A DNA stretch of 64,000 nucleotides, taken from positions 372,001 through 436,000 of the forward strand of contig CAKMXJ010000012.1 in assembly GCA_928724745.1 (NCBI GenBank), in the 5' to 3' direction. The position numbers and the translations under genes were made by a program. Shown here piece by piece: positions 40,385 through 50,307 of this stretch; the stretch's first letter is position 1, and each line of letters starts with the position of its first letter. The notes under the pieces were generated by a model. The model was not told the DNA's origin, did no database searches, and saw nothing but the letters and a program-made list of their open reading frames with translations. The stretch is from Anthracocystis setariae. Its lineage: Eukaryota; Basidiomycota; Ustilaginomycetes; Ustilaginales; Ustilaginaceae.

Positions 40385-41872
40385 TCAGAACCACATGGAG
40401 ACCGAAAAGCTGCGACTCCAACTGCGAAGGGAATGCCACCAGCCTGGCGGCATGAAGAGGAGGTCACCTGGACCAAGAACGGCCTTCAACGCTTTTGCTC
40501 TGACTGGTGCTGGAACAGCTTGTTCCTCGTCAAAAACATCCACATTGGCGGTGTTGGACATGACGGTCTCTGTGATGGAGACCGTGGCCTGGCTTGGTGC
40601 GATTGGACGGCAAGCAGGAGGCGCAACCCATACCTCTTTATAGCCCACGGCCTGTACAAAGCAATTGTAGTAAGGATCATGGTGCGGCGGAGATACTGTT
40701 CCAGCCGGACCGATCCACAGATTGGTTATGATTCCGTTTGGCGATGAAGGGGGCTTGTAGTGAGGCCAATCTGGAGGTGCGGGTGGTGCCATATAAACAT
40801 AGTCAGGCAGAAGAAAGTCGTTCTCGAGAGCTGGAAACTGAGCTGCAAGGTCATGTTGCGCCATGTAAAGGATGGGCGGGCACTGATCCGGAGGTGCATG
40901 CTGCTTCAAGGCGTTGGTGAGCACTATAGGCTGGTCCCAGCCACAGAGCTCTAAAAAGTCGCTCCATTGCATCATGTCCTGTCCCCAGTCATGTCGCGCG
41001 TAATTGGCGCCAACCTCGACAGGCACGACTCTTGCTGGACCTGCTATGCGAAGAAGGTAGTCCTTCGAGCTCCACGAGCCGTCGTGCGAGGCGGCCGCTG
41101 GCGAATGTACGGCACGCCATCCAGCGTTTTGGGCGTAGCCTCGTATGAGGAAGGGCTTTGACCGAATCGACGAGTTTGGGCTGGCGAAATCCATCAGGGA
41201 AGGCGCTTGATCGAATGTGAATTCTGAGATGCACGTGTCTGCCTGTGTTGACGAGCTTGGCTCGAGATGAGCTGATTCTGGCTCTGCGACTCTGGGACGT
41301 TTTCGAGCGTAGTGAGGATCTGAAGACGGCTGCAATGAGCACTTTTGGTTCTGAAGATCGAACTCACGCAGTTTAGTCTGAAGAAGCAGGATAAGATCGT
41401 GACAGTCCTGTTCCTTTGAGAGGGACGCAGCCCCCGCGACGATGAGCGCCAAGTCCAGATCACGGATGCCGCGTCGGATGGAGGCAGCCCCCCGATCGCA
41501 CTTGAAATCAGCCCAGGGACAGGCGAGGACGCAGATTGCCTTCAAAAGCTGCGCGTCTACGTAGACGGCTCTCCAAATCGCAGGAACGCTGCTGTAGGTG
41601 TAAGCGACGAACTTTTGGTCGCACAGGCCTGTCACGCACGAGAGCGCCGAGAGCAATTGATCGATATCTAGTCTAGACTCTCGAGAGTCTTGGCTTGCTA
41701 TGATAAGCCTGGCGATGTGTATCAACTGGCGACTTGGTCCAAGAGCAGCGGGATGCTGATTGTCTGGAAGGACCGATCCGTGTCGTTTCAGCCGTTCCAG
41801 TATGACTGCCGCCGCCTCGGGAAGCCCGACGTGGTTGAATGACGGAGAAAGCATCGGCAGCAACTTGGGCAT
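40385..41872 (-). CDS. JmjC-domain oxygenase, JMJD5/KDM8-like
   Basis: 495 residues, single exon. The C-terminal 250 residues form a JmjC domain: KPFLIRGYAQNAGWRAV and YLLRIAGPARVVPVEVG at its start, then the iron-binding HxD in SPPHHDPYYNCF (H397 and D399) and the third ligand H480 in MPPGWWHSLRS. All three iron ligands are present, so it should be an active 2-oxoglutarate-dependent oxygenase. The N-terminal 200 residues are helical, matching JMJD5-type proteins rather than histone demethylases with PHD or JmjN domains. JMJD5 relatives hydroxylate arginyl residues or act on histone tails; the substrate here is unknown. It is divergent from the DDHD gene with a shared 330-bp upstream region. 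Confidence 0.85.
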   Translation of the reverse strand: MPKLLPMLSPSFNHVGLPEAAAVILERLKRHGSVLPDNQHPAALGPSRQLIHIARLIIASQDSRESRLDIDQLLSALSCVTGLCDQKFVAYTYSSVPAIWRAVYVDAQLLKAICVLACPWADFKCDRGAASIRRGIRDLDLALIVAGAASLSKEQDCHDLILLLQTKLREFDLQNQKCSLQPSSDPHYARKRPRVAEPESAHLEPSSSTQADTCISEFTFDQAPSLMDFASPNSSIRSKPFLIRGYAQNAGWRAVHSPAAASHDGSWSSKDYLLRIAGPARVVPVEVGANYARHDWGQDMMQWSDFLELCGWDQPIVLTNALKQHAPPDQCPPILYMAQHDLAAQFPALENDFLLPDYVYMAPPAPPDWPHYKPPSSPNGIITNLWIGPAGTVSPPHHDPYYNCFVQAVGYKEVWVAPPACRPIAPSQATVSITETVMSNTANVDVFDEEQAVPAPVRAKALKAVLGPGDLLFMPPGWWHSLRSWSRSFSVSMWF

Positions 41873-42202
41873 GCCGTACGGTGCAAGTTGCTAGGCTATC
41901 TGCATCTCGAAGCGTCACCCGCAAGACAGATGGCATGAGTGTGAATGCAAGCAGCAGCGTGGCTATCGTGTCAGATATCGCTTGTTCCGACAATTCAGGG
42001 TCCAGCCAAGCTTTCAGGCAAAAAAGGCCCACAGATCGGCGACGGGGGCCGATTCTGGCAACCCAAAGTGGAGGCTGCGACATCTGCTCTTCACCACCCA
42101 CCAGCTCAACCCTCTCGTATTTACAGCCAGTGTTTCGATCGACTCACCTTGACCCTGCCCAGCAACCGTACAGCAAAGTCTATCCGAGGTAGAGACCAAG
42201 AC
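41873..42202. promoter_or_regulatory. Shared divergent upstream region
   Basis: 330 bp between the JmjC start and the preferred DDHD start. Both promoters must lie here. If translation of the DDHD gene began at the earlier in-frame ATG (41945), only 72 bp would remain, which seems too little. No clear TATA seen. Confidence 0.5.
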
Positions 42203-45200
42203 ATGGGGAACAAAGACAAACACGATCACGCCGACAGCACCGCCGATGAAGAGCAGGACAACAACAGTCCCCGTGATCAGACCTCAAAGCAACGAAGAGC
42301 CGAGTTCATCCGTCAAGCTTCGCAGCCGCTGGTAAGGCGATCCAAGTCAAGCTTCCGGCGCACGCCCTCCTCTGGACAGCAGCACTCGTCTCAATCATCG
42401 ACGCAAGAGGATCCGGCCAGTCAGTCTATCCACGACATCCACGAAGTGGAGGGTGAAGATGTCGACGATGTCGAAACAGAAGAGGGCCCGGCTCTGCATT
42501 GGCGCTGGCTTCGTACCTTAGAATCAGGTAAAGGGTGGGAGTCCTTCTCGGTCAAGGACAGTCGTAGCCTTGAGACCGCCTGGAGGAAGTGGACCGAGCA
42601 GAAGGGCGGCAATGTAGAGCTTCCCAGCTTGCCTGACATCGACGGTAAAGTTCAAGCAGGCGAAGTCAAAGATTCGCTGGAAGGATGGGTGCAAGCAGAT
42701 CCAGATGCCGAACACGTCTCCCACAGGCTCGCTGTTGGAGTGGACCGACTATATGACGCCGACCTCAGCGAGTTCACCATGATCCCTGCTTTTTGGAGAG
42801 GCCCCAAGCTGCGGATCACGCGCGCAAGCTGGTTCTTTGAGTCGAATCATCTCACTCCGTGCTCAGCTTCTCTCGCTGCCGAGCTCGAGATGCATTTCCA
42901 GACGTTGAAACCATGGTTAGCCTCCTACACAGACGAGCTCAAATCCTCCGTTTCCCTCGGCGCCGAGGCTGAAGCAAAGCTCAAGTGCAATCTCAAGACG
43001 CTCAAGAACAGCTACATCATCTTTCAGGGACCACGTCTTGCTCGCCTTTACAACGAAGGCTTCTCGAATCGCCTATCGAAACAGTTCTTTACCGCCTGGA
43101 GTGGCGAACACGGCGGAGGTCAACTTCTTATCCGAGGATACCAGACTCAGGTACAACTTACCGAAGCGAAGCAAGGGAGTAGCAGCGCCAAGACTCGGTC
43201 GCGACGCTCCAAACCAAAGCGACCCTCTTTCTCATCCGATCGACGAGCTCCTGCACCTGCGCCAAGACTATCCACCGAGGGCACACGAGAGCTTGAGAAT
43301 CGTCTGGCCGAGGCCCTCAACGATGAGGACATACCAGTCGTCGTCGACGATGCCGAAACCACCGATGTGACGATTTCAGCTCACCGCGTTTCGGAGGACC
43401 AGCGAGCCTCGACGGGCAGTGAGCTTCGCGCTTTGGCATCGAGTACCTCGCAGCCCTCGCTCAATGTTGATAGGACGCATGCTGAAGCTTCGACGTTGTC
43501 CAAGATCGGTGCCAGAGCTACACTTCGAAATCTTTCCGTGATGGCTGCTGGCGGAGTGACGTCCACTTCGGCTCCCGCCAACGAGCTTCTTCGCTCCGTC
43601 GCATCGAGGCTGGGCGTTTGGAACGGCACGGACCCTTCGCCATCGTCTGCAGAGAAAGCAAGCGACACGGAATCAACTCACGATTCAAGTACACTGACGC
43701 AGGCACAGCAGGATGACATTAGCGAATCGTTCAAAGAGGCACAACGCAAGGTTCAAGACGACCTTCCAGCTCCGCAGACACAAACACAGCGAGATTCGAG
43801 CGAGGCTGCCGAGAAGCAACTCGAGGAGAGCGATCAGAGCCAAGAGGCGGAATGGGACGATCCCGAGGCTTTCGATGACGAGGAACAAGAAGCCGAAGCA
43901 CGTGCCGAGAGCGATCGTCCGCCTGAGCTTCTGCTCGCCATCCATGGAATCGGACAGAGACTGGCGCCCGAGTGGAAGAGCTTCGACTTTACACTTGCTA
44001 TCAACACGTTTCGCGCCCTGCTACAAACCAGGATCGACTCGACCAAGCCACCCAGCGAGATTGGGGGGCGCGGGTTGAATGGACTTGCGGCGAATCGTCG
44101 CATTCAGATCCTGCCGATTCTCTGGCAGACAGGTTTCCATCAGATGGAGGAAGACGAGCAGTGGGCGGATCACGATTCGGATGCTGAGGATCCAGACTCG
44201 ATGATGTACGACAATGGCGCCGAACTCGAGATGGAGCACATCTTTGGAGATGATGGCATTCCTATCGTGCGAACGCTGGTCAAGGATGTGCTCATGGATA
44301 TTCCGATGTATCTCTCGCAGCACAAGGCTCATGTGATCAAGTCGGTGGTGCAGCAAGCCAACCGACAATATCGACTCTTTGCAAAGCGAAACCACGAATT
44401 CGAGGACAAGAAGGGCCGCGTCCACATTGTGGCTCACAGCCTTGGCACTGTCATCTCGGCGGATCTGTTGTCGCAACAGCCGAATCGAGTGGCTCCGGTC
44501 AAGGATCTCAGCGAGCAGCAACTGCACGAAGCGATGGGTCGTCATCTGCTCTTCAATACGCACAGCTTCTTTGCAATCGGGGCTCCTGTCGCACTCTTCT
44601 TTGTTCTGCATCGTGCTCAACTGATCGCTCGGAGCGGCTTGGTTCGCTCAAGTCGCTTCGTTCAAGACCAACCTGGCATCACGCTGGACGGTAAAGGCAA
44701 GTACGGGTGCCTGGCCATTACGAGCTTTTACAACATTTGGAACCAGTACGATCCGGTGGCGACACGCGCCAGTCCTTGCGTCGATGTGTGGTACGCCAAG
44801 CTGCTCAAGCCGGTGCCGCTGAACAAGGTGGTGCGCAGTGTTTTGAGAGCCGACGAGGAAGCCGACAACTTCGATCTGGCAGAAGACGGCGGATCGCAGT
44901 CGTTCGGTTCAAAGAGTCCGTACGATTCGGACGCAGGCGTAGCGAAGCGCAGAGCTGCAGCCGCCAAGCGGACAAAGGGATTCTTTGGATCGTGGAGTCG
45001 AAAGGCAGGCGAAGCTGCTTTGAACCAAGCGCGAGCCGCCGCACGCAAAAAGTCCAAAGCGGACGGAGACGGTCAAGATGAGCAGACTGGTGATGAGGCC
45101 ACGACTCGATCCAGTATGGAAGTCTCGGAAACGGACGAGGCGAGGGAAGCGCGTTCCGACGCTGAGGATCTTCGCTCCAAGATCGCAGACAAGGCACGCC

Positions 45201-45514
45201 AAGAGGAGCAACGAAAGGAGCAGCGCGAGAAAGTTGCTGAGGAGGAGAGGAAGAAGGGCATCAGTGGAAAGCGCAAGGAGAGGGCTGAGGCGAGGCTTCG
45301 TGCGCTCAATCCGCTCCATCGCATTGATTATTACATGCCCGTGGAAGGTTACAGTCTGCTCAGCACCATCAACCAGTATACCGAACTCATGACGGCTCAT
45401 ATGAGCTACTGGACCAAGACCGACTTTGCCGATTTTCTCATCACCCAGCTCATGGCCGACAACGAACGACTCGAGAGGACTCTTGATTACAAAGATGTCG
45501 AAGGATGGGAGTAG
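42203..45514 (+). CDS. DDHD-domain phospholipase (PA-PLA1 family)
   Basis: 1103 residues from the ATG at 42203 (MGNKDKHDHAD); an in-frame ATG at 41945 would add 86 residues of unremarkable sequence overlapping the divergent promoter. The family hydrolyses phosphatidic acid and related lipids at membranes; yeast Ddl1 acts on mitochondrial lipids. The lipase nucleophile is S746 in AHSLGTV (GxSxG-like with Ala first), preceded by ELLLAIHGIGQRLAPEW. The DDHD region follows, with HSFFAIGAPVALFFVLHR, then DPVATRASPCVDVWYAKLL and the closing HRIDYYMPVEGYSLLSTINQ. Those hold the Asp and His residues the domain is named for. A Lys/Glu-rich insert (about 955-1040) splits the DDHD region. N-terminal 550 residues include a WWE-like segment and low-complexity stretches. 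Confidence 0.9.
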   Translation: MGNKDKHDHADSTADEEQDNNSPRDQTSKQRRAEFIRQASQPLVRRSKSSFRRTPSSGQQHSSQSSTQEDPASQSIHDIHEVEGEDVDDVETEEGPALHWRWLRTLESGKGWESFSVKDSRSLETAWRKWTEQKGGNVELPSLPDIDGKVQAGEVKDSLEGWVQADPDAEHVSHRLAVGVDRLYDADLSEFTMIPAFWRGPKLRITRASWFFESNHLTPCSASLAAELEMHFQTLKPWLASYTDELKSSVSLGAEAEAKLKCNLKTLKNSYIIFQGPRLARLYNEGFSNRLSKQFFTAWSGEHGGGQLLIRGYQTQVQLTEAKQGSSSAKTRSRRSKPKRPSFSSDRRAPAPAPRLSTEGTRELENRLAEALNDEDIPVVVDDAETTDVTISAHRVSEDQRASTGSELRALASSTSQPSLNVDRTHAEASTLSKIGARATLRNLSVMAAGGVTSTSAPANELLRSVASRLGVWNGTDPSPSSAEKASDTESTHDSSTLTQAQQDDISESFKEAQRKVQDDLPAPQTQTQRDSSEAAEKQLEESDQSQEAEWDDPEAFDDEEQEAEARAESDRPPELLLAIHGIGQRLAPEWKSFDFTLAINTFRALLQTRIDSTKPPSEIGGRGLNGLAANRRIQILPILWQTGFHQMEEDEQWADHDSDAEDPDSMMYDNGAELEMEHIFGDDGIPIVRTLVKDVLMDIPMYLSQHKAHVIKSVVQQANRQYRLFAKRNHEFEDKKGRVHIVAHSLGTVISADLLSQQPNRVAPVKDLSEQQLHEAMGRHLLFNTHSFFAIGAPVALFFVLHRAQLIARSGLVRSSRFVQDQPGITLDGKGKYGCLAITSFYNIWNQYDPVATRASPCVDVWYAKLLKPVPLNKVVRSVLRADEEADNFDLAEDGGSQSFGSKSPYDSDAGVAKRRAAAAKRTKGFFGSWSRKAGEAALNQARAAARKKSKADGDGQDEQTGDEATTRSSMEVSETDEAREARSDAEDLRSKIADKARQEEQRKEQREKVAEEERKKGISGKRKERAEARLRALNPLHRIDYYMPVEGYSLLSTINQYTELMTAHMSYWTKTDFADFLITQLMADNERLERTLDYKDVEGWE

Positions 45515-46071
45515 GTTTCGGATGGCGAAGAAGCCGTCGAAGCAGGGTACCGAAGCCGGTCGATTAAACGTTCGATCGGTGGAGAGGGCGCGGCAGAAGG
45601 TGGAACGCTATTGCTGCAGTGCTTGCTCTGAGCTAGGTCACCAGTATTCTGTGAGATACCGTTGCTTTGGTTCAGTGCGTTGCGCAAACATGCATGTCAG
45701 CCCAAAGTGTGAAACAATGAGCGGTTTTCATCTTTCAATCGTAGCTGTCTTGACTCCCTTGTCTGCGATCCCAGTCTGCCATCCACCGTCTCCTATGCAC
45801 CTACGGCGCAATAGCTAGCGCACTTATTGCATTCACATCCAGAACGCATGATCCTGTCGAGCAATACCCATGCTTCCCATCAAAAGCCATTCTAATCTAT
45901 GAATCCCGGCTCCCTACTTCCACGACCTACGCTTCCAAATCAGTCCAAGCGGCTTGCCCCAAAAGACCCCAAGACACACGATCACAAAGTGTTCCACCCC
46001 CGAAAAAAAAAAAGAATGGTGACAATATGTATACTTCAATACATCACGAATCACAACCATCTCCATCGGAT
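45515..46071. other. Intergenic between convergent genes
   Basis: 557 bp between the stops of the DDHD and ATG14 genes, with an A11 run near 46004-46014. No gene seen. Confidence 0.6.
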
Positions 46072-48807
46072 TTAGACCAAGTCCCAACCCTCATCGGTAG
46101 ACTGCTTGCGAGATTTTTGGCTGAGCCTTCGGCTTGAGTTCGCCTCGGTCGTGCCGAGGCTGCCTATGCCAACTTCTACCCCATTGAAGATGACAGCGCC
46201 TGGTCGGACCTTGACCTCTGTTTCCGAGTCCTTTGTCGAAGCCTGTTTCGTCTCGGACGCCTCGGCGAGAGCCTTGGCGCTATGCGCGATGCCCTTGGCT
46301 TTCGACGCATCTCGACCGCGTTGACGCAGAAAGTCGAGCGAAGGTGGAGGCTGGGCGCAAGGTACATGGCGCTTATCTGCTCCAACTCGCTGCCTTTGGA
46401 GGTTGCTGAGATTCTCAGGCCTTGACGTCGGCCGCGATGACGATGTCTTTGGATCCTTGCTGCTCTTCTGCTGAGTTGTGCGACTGTAAAATAGCTGATC
46501 GGTTCTGAGCTGCATCGAAGAGGGATCCTTTATGTCGAGTACTGACGCCGCTGCCTCCTGTACGTCGACATAACTCTGCTCCAGAATCTTGGGCGATTTG
46601 ACCGAATCGTCCTTGGAGGGCCGCAAGGTAGATGCAGAAGCAGACTCTGGCTTGGTCGACCTAGATGCAACCCTCTTGTAGCCATCCGCTGCAGCATTCA
46701 TGGGCTCCAGGATCTGAGCAAGCTGCTCATAGTCTAGCGATGGCAAGCTAAGGTCTTGGATGCTGGACGAGGGGATGTAATTGCTGTGAGCAAGACGACC
46801 CAGTTCTGGCTGCTGGACGATCTTGGATAGAACAGAGAGTGGATTGGCTGCGGCTGCCACCAGGTCAACCGAAACGCCTTCCTTCTTGGCGAGGTAGGCA
46901 ATGTTGTAGCTGAGCATGACCAGAGCCGAGATGAAAGATTTGGCGGCTTGATCTGGCTTGGACTTGGAGGTCGTTGCTCCTGCAGCGCTGGAGGTAGCTG
47001 TGCGAGGATCATCGGGTGCTGTGCGCGTGCGCTCTATTTCGGCATCTGCATCGGCAGCACTCGTGCCAGGCTTGAGAGATGAGGCCGTGGGAGGCGTCAG
47101 ACCCCATGGAAGACCGGCCCCAGACGGTAGATGGATGTAGGACTCGATGGTCGACAGAGTGGATGCTCCAAGACCGATGGTGGACTCTGCGAGATGGTTG
47201 AGCTTGGACGATCGTGCAGCTAGCGAGTGCGAGGTTGTGAGATGGTTGTAGGCGCTCGAGGACAGGTACAGCGTCCTGGCGCTGGAGCCACCACCACCAT
47301 CCCAGAGCGGATCGGGTCGTATCGCAAGCCTTCCCTTGTGCTGCTCAATGGAGAAAGGAAGGGAGACACCAAGGTAGCCGGCCAAAAGCTGCACCAGATT
47401 GGCAGTGTACGTAACGGCGCCGTTGACCGTATCGCGCGGATATCTTCGCGTTTCGCTCGGCAAAGGGAGAGGCAGGTTGACGATGGACCAATTGCTCGAT
47501 GATGGCGATGACGATGAAGACGAGCGCTTTGCCGTACTGTTTTGACGTCCAGCACTGTTCGTGCCGCGGGACGGAGAAGGTGAGGGGGGAGACTGAAGGG
47601 GACCTAACCCAAAAGCGCCTGGAATGTATCTTTCGGATAGCCGACTGATCCTCTGAGCTACGGAGTTGCTTGCTGAAAGGTCGACTTGGCGTTGCAGGGA
47701 AGGATTGGAAGGTGATTTGGTCGGCGCATTGCCAGGGGGTGTGACCATGAACAACGCGAAAGCCTTGCGTGCGAAAGCGGCTCGGGTGACAGCGAGTTCG
47801 GCAGAGACAGCTGCGGCTTGAGCCTGCAGCGAAGCAAGCTGGAGCCTGGCACGCGTCAGGCTGGCTCCAAGCTGCTGATCATCCGGACCGGAGGCAGGTG
47901 TGGTGGCGAGGTCGGCATCTTGGGCGTGGCGCTCGTAGTGGGTATAGACGTCGGTGTAGACGAGGGGCACGTCGATGTGATCGGCAGCTGGATGAGCCAG
48001 CCAGCGCGACTTGGCAGCAAGACGAGAGCGCTGCGAAGCCGAGGGTGAAGCGGGTGCAGATGAGCCCTCGAGGCCGGACCAAGCTTTGGCGAGGTTCTGC
48101 TTACGCAAATTGATGTGGGCGATCCTTTCTTTGAGTGTCTCTTGACTCTGAAAGTGGGTCTGCTGTGACTCTGAGATACATTGGTGGATGGTTTGAACAC
48201 GGGAGAGCATCGCTGCTCTGCGCGCTCGTGCCTGTATGAGAGAATGCAACAAGAGGTGGTACGTCGGGTCCGACGAGGAGGACGAAGACGGCTCAACCGC
48301 GTTGGTATCGAAAGGGTCGGGAAGGGCATTTTCGCTCGTGGCCGCAGATGGTGGACGGTTCGAAGGGGACGTAGCAGCGGTTTGCGATGCGGACACGGTT
48401 TGTTCGAAAAGGAGTCGCTTGATAGATGCCTTTGCTTTGTCTCGAGCGTCCCAGAGCCGTCGCATCTCGCTGCGGTGAGCCTGGATGCGCGAGGCCAGGC
48501 AGAGTTCGCAATAGAAGCGAAGATCGGTTTGATGACAATTCCGACATACAGACGGACGATTCGGGGACAAGTTTGCGCCTGTATTTGCCAAAGGGGACGG
48601 ATGGACAGCACCATCCTTGCGATGGAGTCGGGCAGGTGGTGTTGGATGAGAGCGTGAGTGCATTTGCTGCTTTCTGGACCCGAAGCTTGGGCTGCCAGAG
48701 ACTATATGGCGAGAGGCAAGCTCGCGAGGCCGCGAGGGTCGCGGCGTAGTTGACGATGACATGTGAATGCGGTGAGTATGGGTGGGGCTGTCGAGCGACA
48801 GGATCAA
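46072..48807 (-). CDS. ATG14: Autophagy protein Atg14 (PI3-kinase complex I subunit)
   Basis: Up to 911 residues; the first ATG (48807) and a second at 48762 (MSSSTTPRPS) are both plausible. Atg14 joins Vps34, Vps15 and Atg6 and directs them to the autophagosome-forming site. Near the N terminus is the family's double CXXC, C88, C91, C100 and C103 (CRNCHQTDLRFYCELC), needed for autophagic targeting in yeast. A long coiled coil follows (about 104-360). The second half holds the UVRAG/Atg14 fold: RDTVNGAVTYTANLVQLLAG at about 455-480, then MLSYNIAYLAKKEGVSV. Large Ser-rich inserts make it much longer than yeast Atg14 (344 residues). The alternative, Vps38/UVRAG, normally lacks the N-terminal double CXXC. 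Confidence 0.87.
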   Translation of the reverse strand: MILSLDSPTHTHRIHMSSSTTPRPSRPRELASRHIVSGSPSFGSRKQQMHSRSHPTPPARLHRKDGAVHPSPLANTGANLSPNRPSVCRNCHQTDLRFYCELCLASRIQAHRSEMRRLWDARDKAKASIKRLLFEQTVSASQTAATSPSNRPPSAATSENALPDPFDTNAVEPSSSSSSDPTYHLLLHSLIQARARRAAMLSRVQTIHQCISESQQTHFQSQETLKERIAHINLRKQNLAKAWSGLEGSSAPASPSASQRSRLAAKSRWLAHPAADHIDVPLVYTDVYTHYERHAQDADLATTPASGPDDQQLGASLTRARLQLASLQAQAAAVSAELAVTRAAFARKAFALFMVTPPGNAPTKSPSNPSLQRQVDLSASNSVAQRISRLSERYIPGAFGLGPLQSPPSPSPSRGTNSAGRQNSTAKRSSSSSSPSSSNWSIVNLPLPLPSETRRYPRDTVNGAVTYTANLVQLLAGYLGVSLPFSIEQHKGRLAIRPDPLWDGGGGSSARTLYLSSSAYNHLTTSHSLAARSSKLNHLAESTIGLGASTLSTIESYIHLPSGAGLPWGLTPPTASSLKPGTSAADADAEIERTRTAPDDPRTATSSAAGATTSKSKPDQAAKSFISALVMLSYNIAYLAKKEGVSVDLVAAAANPLSVLSKIVQQPELGRLAHSNYIPSSSIQDLSLPSLDYEQLAQILEPMNAAADGYKRVASRSTKPESASASTLRPSKDDSVKSPKILEQSYVDVQEAAASVLDIKDPSSMQLRTDQLFYSRTTQQKSSKDPKTSSSRPTSRPENLSNLQRQRVGADKRHVPCAQPPPSLDFLRQRGRDASKAKGIAHSAKALAEASETKQASTKDSETEVKVRPGAVIFNGVEVGIGSLGTTEANSSRRLSQKSRKQSTDEGWDLV

Positions 48808-49272
48808 AGACGACCCTCAAGGTTGCGAGCCTGTCTGGAGGCGGGAGAATACGCAGGTGGTCACATGTCTGTGCACCGATGCCTTGAACCGCCTGGACGT
48901 GGTGCGTGACTGGCGCACTTGTGGTGATCAAGGAAGCGGACCGAGTATGCTCAGCTCATCATGTTTGAGCGTCAAGCTGTGATGTGGGCGAGACGATAAG
49001 GATGTCGGCATGTCCGAAACTAAAAGTAGGGTGCCGAGCGGAACTGGACCGAGTTGGACCCTGACTGAGCACCCTCAATCGCGATCCAGCCCGATTCACG
49101 CCACGGCGCATTTGTAATTTCTTGCCTCCACCTGCCTGCCACCCCACCTCAACTCAGGCGCAGTCACAGCGCGCAGGTCCAGGGTTGTGTCTGTGCGGCG
49201 TCTGCGACTTCTACTATTCCCTCCATCCTCTTCTCAGTCTGTCGGCACCGCTCAAAATCACATACAGCGACC
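48808..49272. promoter_or_regulatory. Divergent promoter region of ATG14 and RBX1
   Basis: 465 bp between two start codons on opposite strands. No motif stands out. Confidence 0.5.
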
Positions 49273-50148
49273 ATGGCCGAAAACGCACCCATGGAGGTCG
49301 ACTCTCCGTCCACAAAGCAGCCCCGCTTTCAAGTCAAGAAGGTACGTCCTGAGACAAAACGGCACTGTTCGGTCGATCCATTGCTGACAAACGCTCTGCT
49401 CACCTTGCTTCTGCTCTTCAATCTGTCTCCGATACTACAGTGGAACGCGGTATGCTTGTGGTCCTGGGATATCGTCGTCGATAATGTAGGTTCATCCTAT
49501 CTGTTCGGATGGCATCCTTGTCAACCGATCTAGACGACCTTCGCTGGTCGATGATTCGTCTGCAGTCCTTCCGTCTTGCTCTCCAGCTCACAACTGCTTC
49601 CGCTGCCTGTCGACTTTTCCATGCTTGCTTCCGATCAACAGTGCGCTATTTGTAGGAACCACATCATGGACCTTTGTAAGTGATGCCTGGGCTTGAGATC
49701 TAGTCACATTGTCTTTGCGGCTGACATCCACTCTGTCATCTTCTCCAACCGCGTCTCCTCCCGTCCAAGGCATCGAATGTCAAGCCAATCAAGGCTCCGC
49801 AACAACGGAAGAGTGCACCGTCGCCTGGGGTCAATGCAACGTAAGTTCATCGATTCGGCCATTCCCTTCTTTTCTTGCTTCCCGCTGCGGCAGAGTTGAA
49901 CCTGCCCTTGCTCACATCCCTGATCTTTGATGCTTCTCTCTCTTCGACACTTTGCAGCATGCCTTTCACTTCCACTGCATCTCCCGATGGCTCAAGACTC
50001 GTCAAGTATGTCCGCTCGATAACAGGGAGTGGGAGCTTCAAAAGTATGTGTCTCTCCTCATCTTAGTCTGTACCAGACAACTTTGTCATGTCTCTGACTT
50101 TCTGCCACTCTTCCCCTTGCTCTTGCCTTTCACAGATACGGTCGTTAA
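49273..50148 (+). CDS. RBX1: RING-box protein Rbx1/Hrt1, six exons
   Basis: The RING subunit of cullin-RING ubiquitin ligases, binding the cullin and recruiting the E2. It is found only by splicing: exons 49273-49341, 49441-49485, 49642-49675, 49770-49840, 49958-50043 and 50136-50148. All five introns have GT-AG ends (donors GTACGT, GTAGGT, GTAAGT, GTAAGT, GTATGT) and the phases match. The product is 105 residues, close to human Rbx1 (108). It starts [19 protein letters not shown], continues [15 protein letters not shown], and has the full RING-H2 with [28 protein letters not shown] and [10 protein letters not shown], ending QKYGR. It is the most intron-rich gene in the window. Its stop faces the ELP2 stop across 160 bp. 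Confidence 0.96.
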
Positions 50149-50307
50149 CACAACGGATCTCTTGCCACCCTTGTACACTAGTCCATGTCATATCAACACA
50201 GTCTTCCTGATCCGACCCTCGCGTTTGTCTCTTTTCAGCTGGTTGGAATTCTCCAGGTCGCGTGGGCACGATGGACCACTTTCCTAGGGCTCCGACAAGA
50301 GTACATA

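Noticed and set aside
41945..42202. 86-residue N-terminal extension of the DDHD protein
   Set aside because: It would leave 72 bp for two divergent promoters and is not conserved-looking; the ATG at 42203 is preferred.
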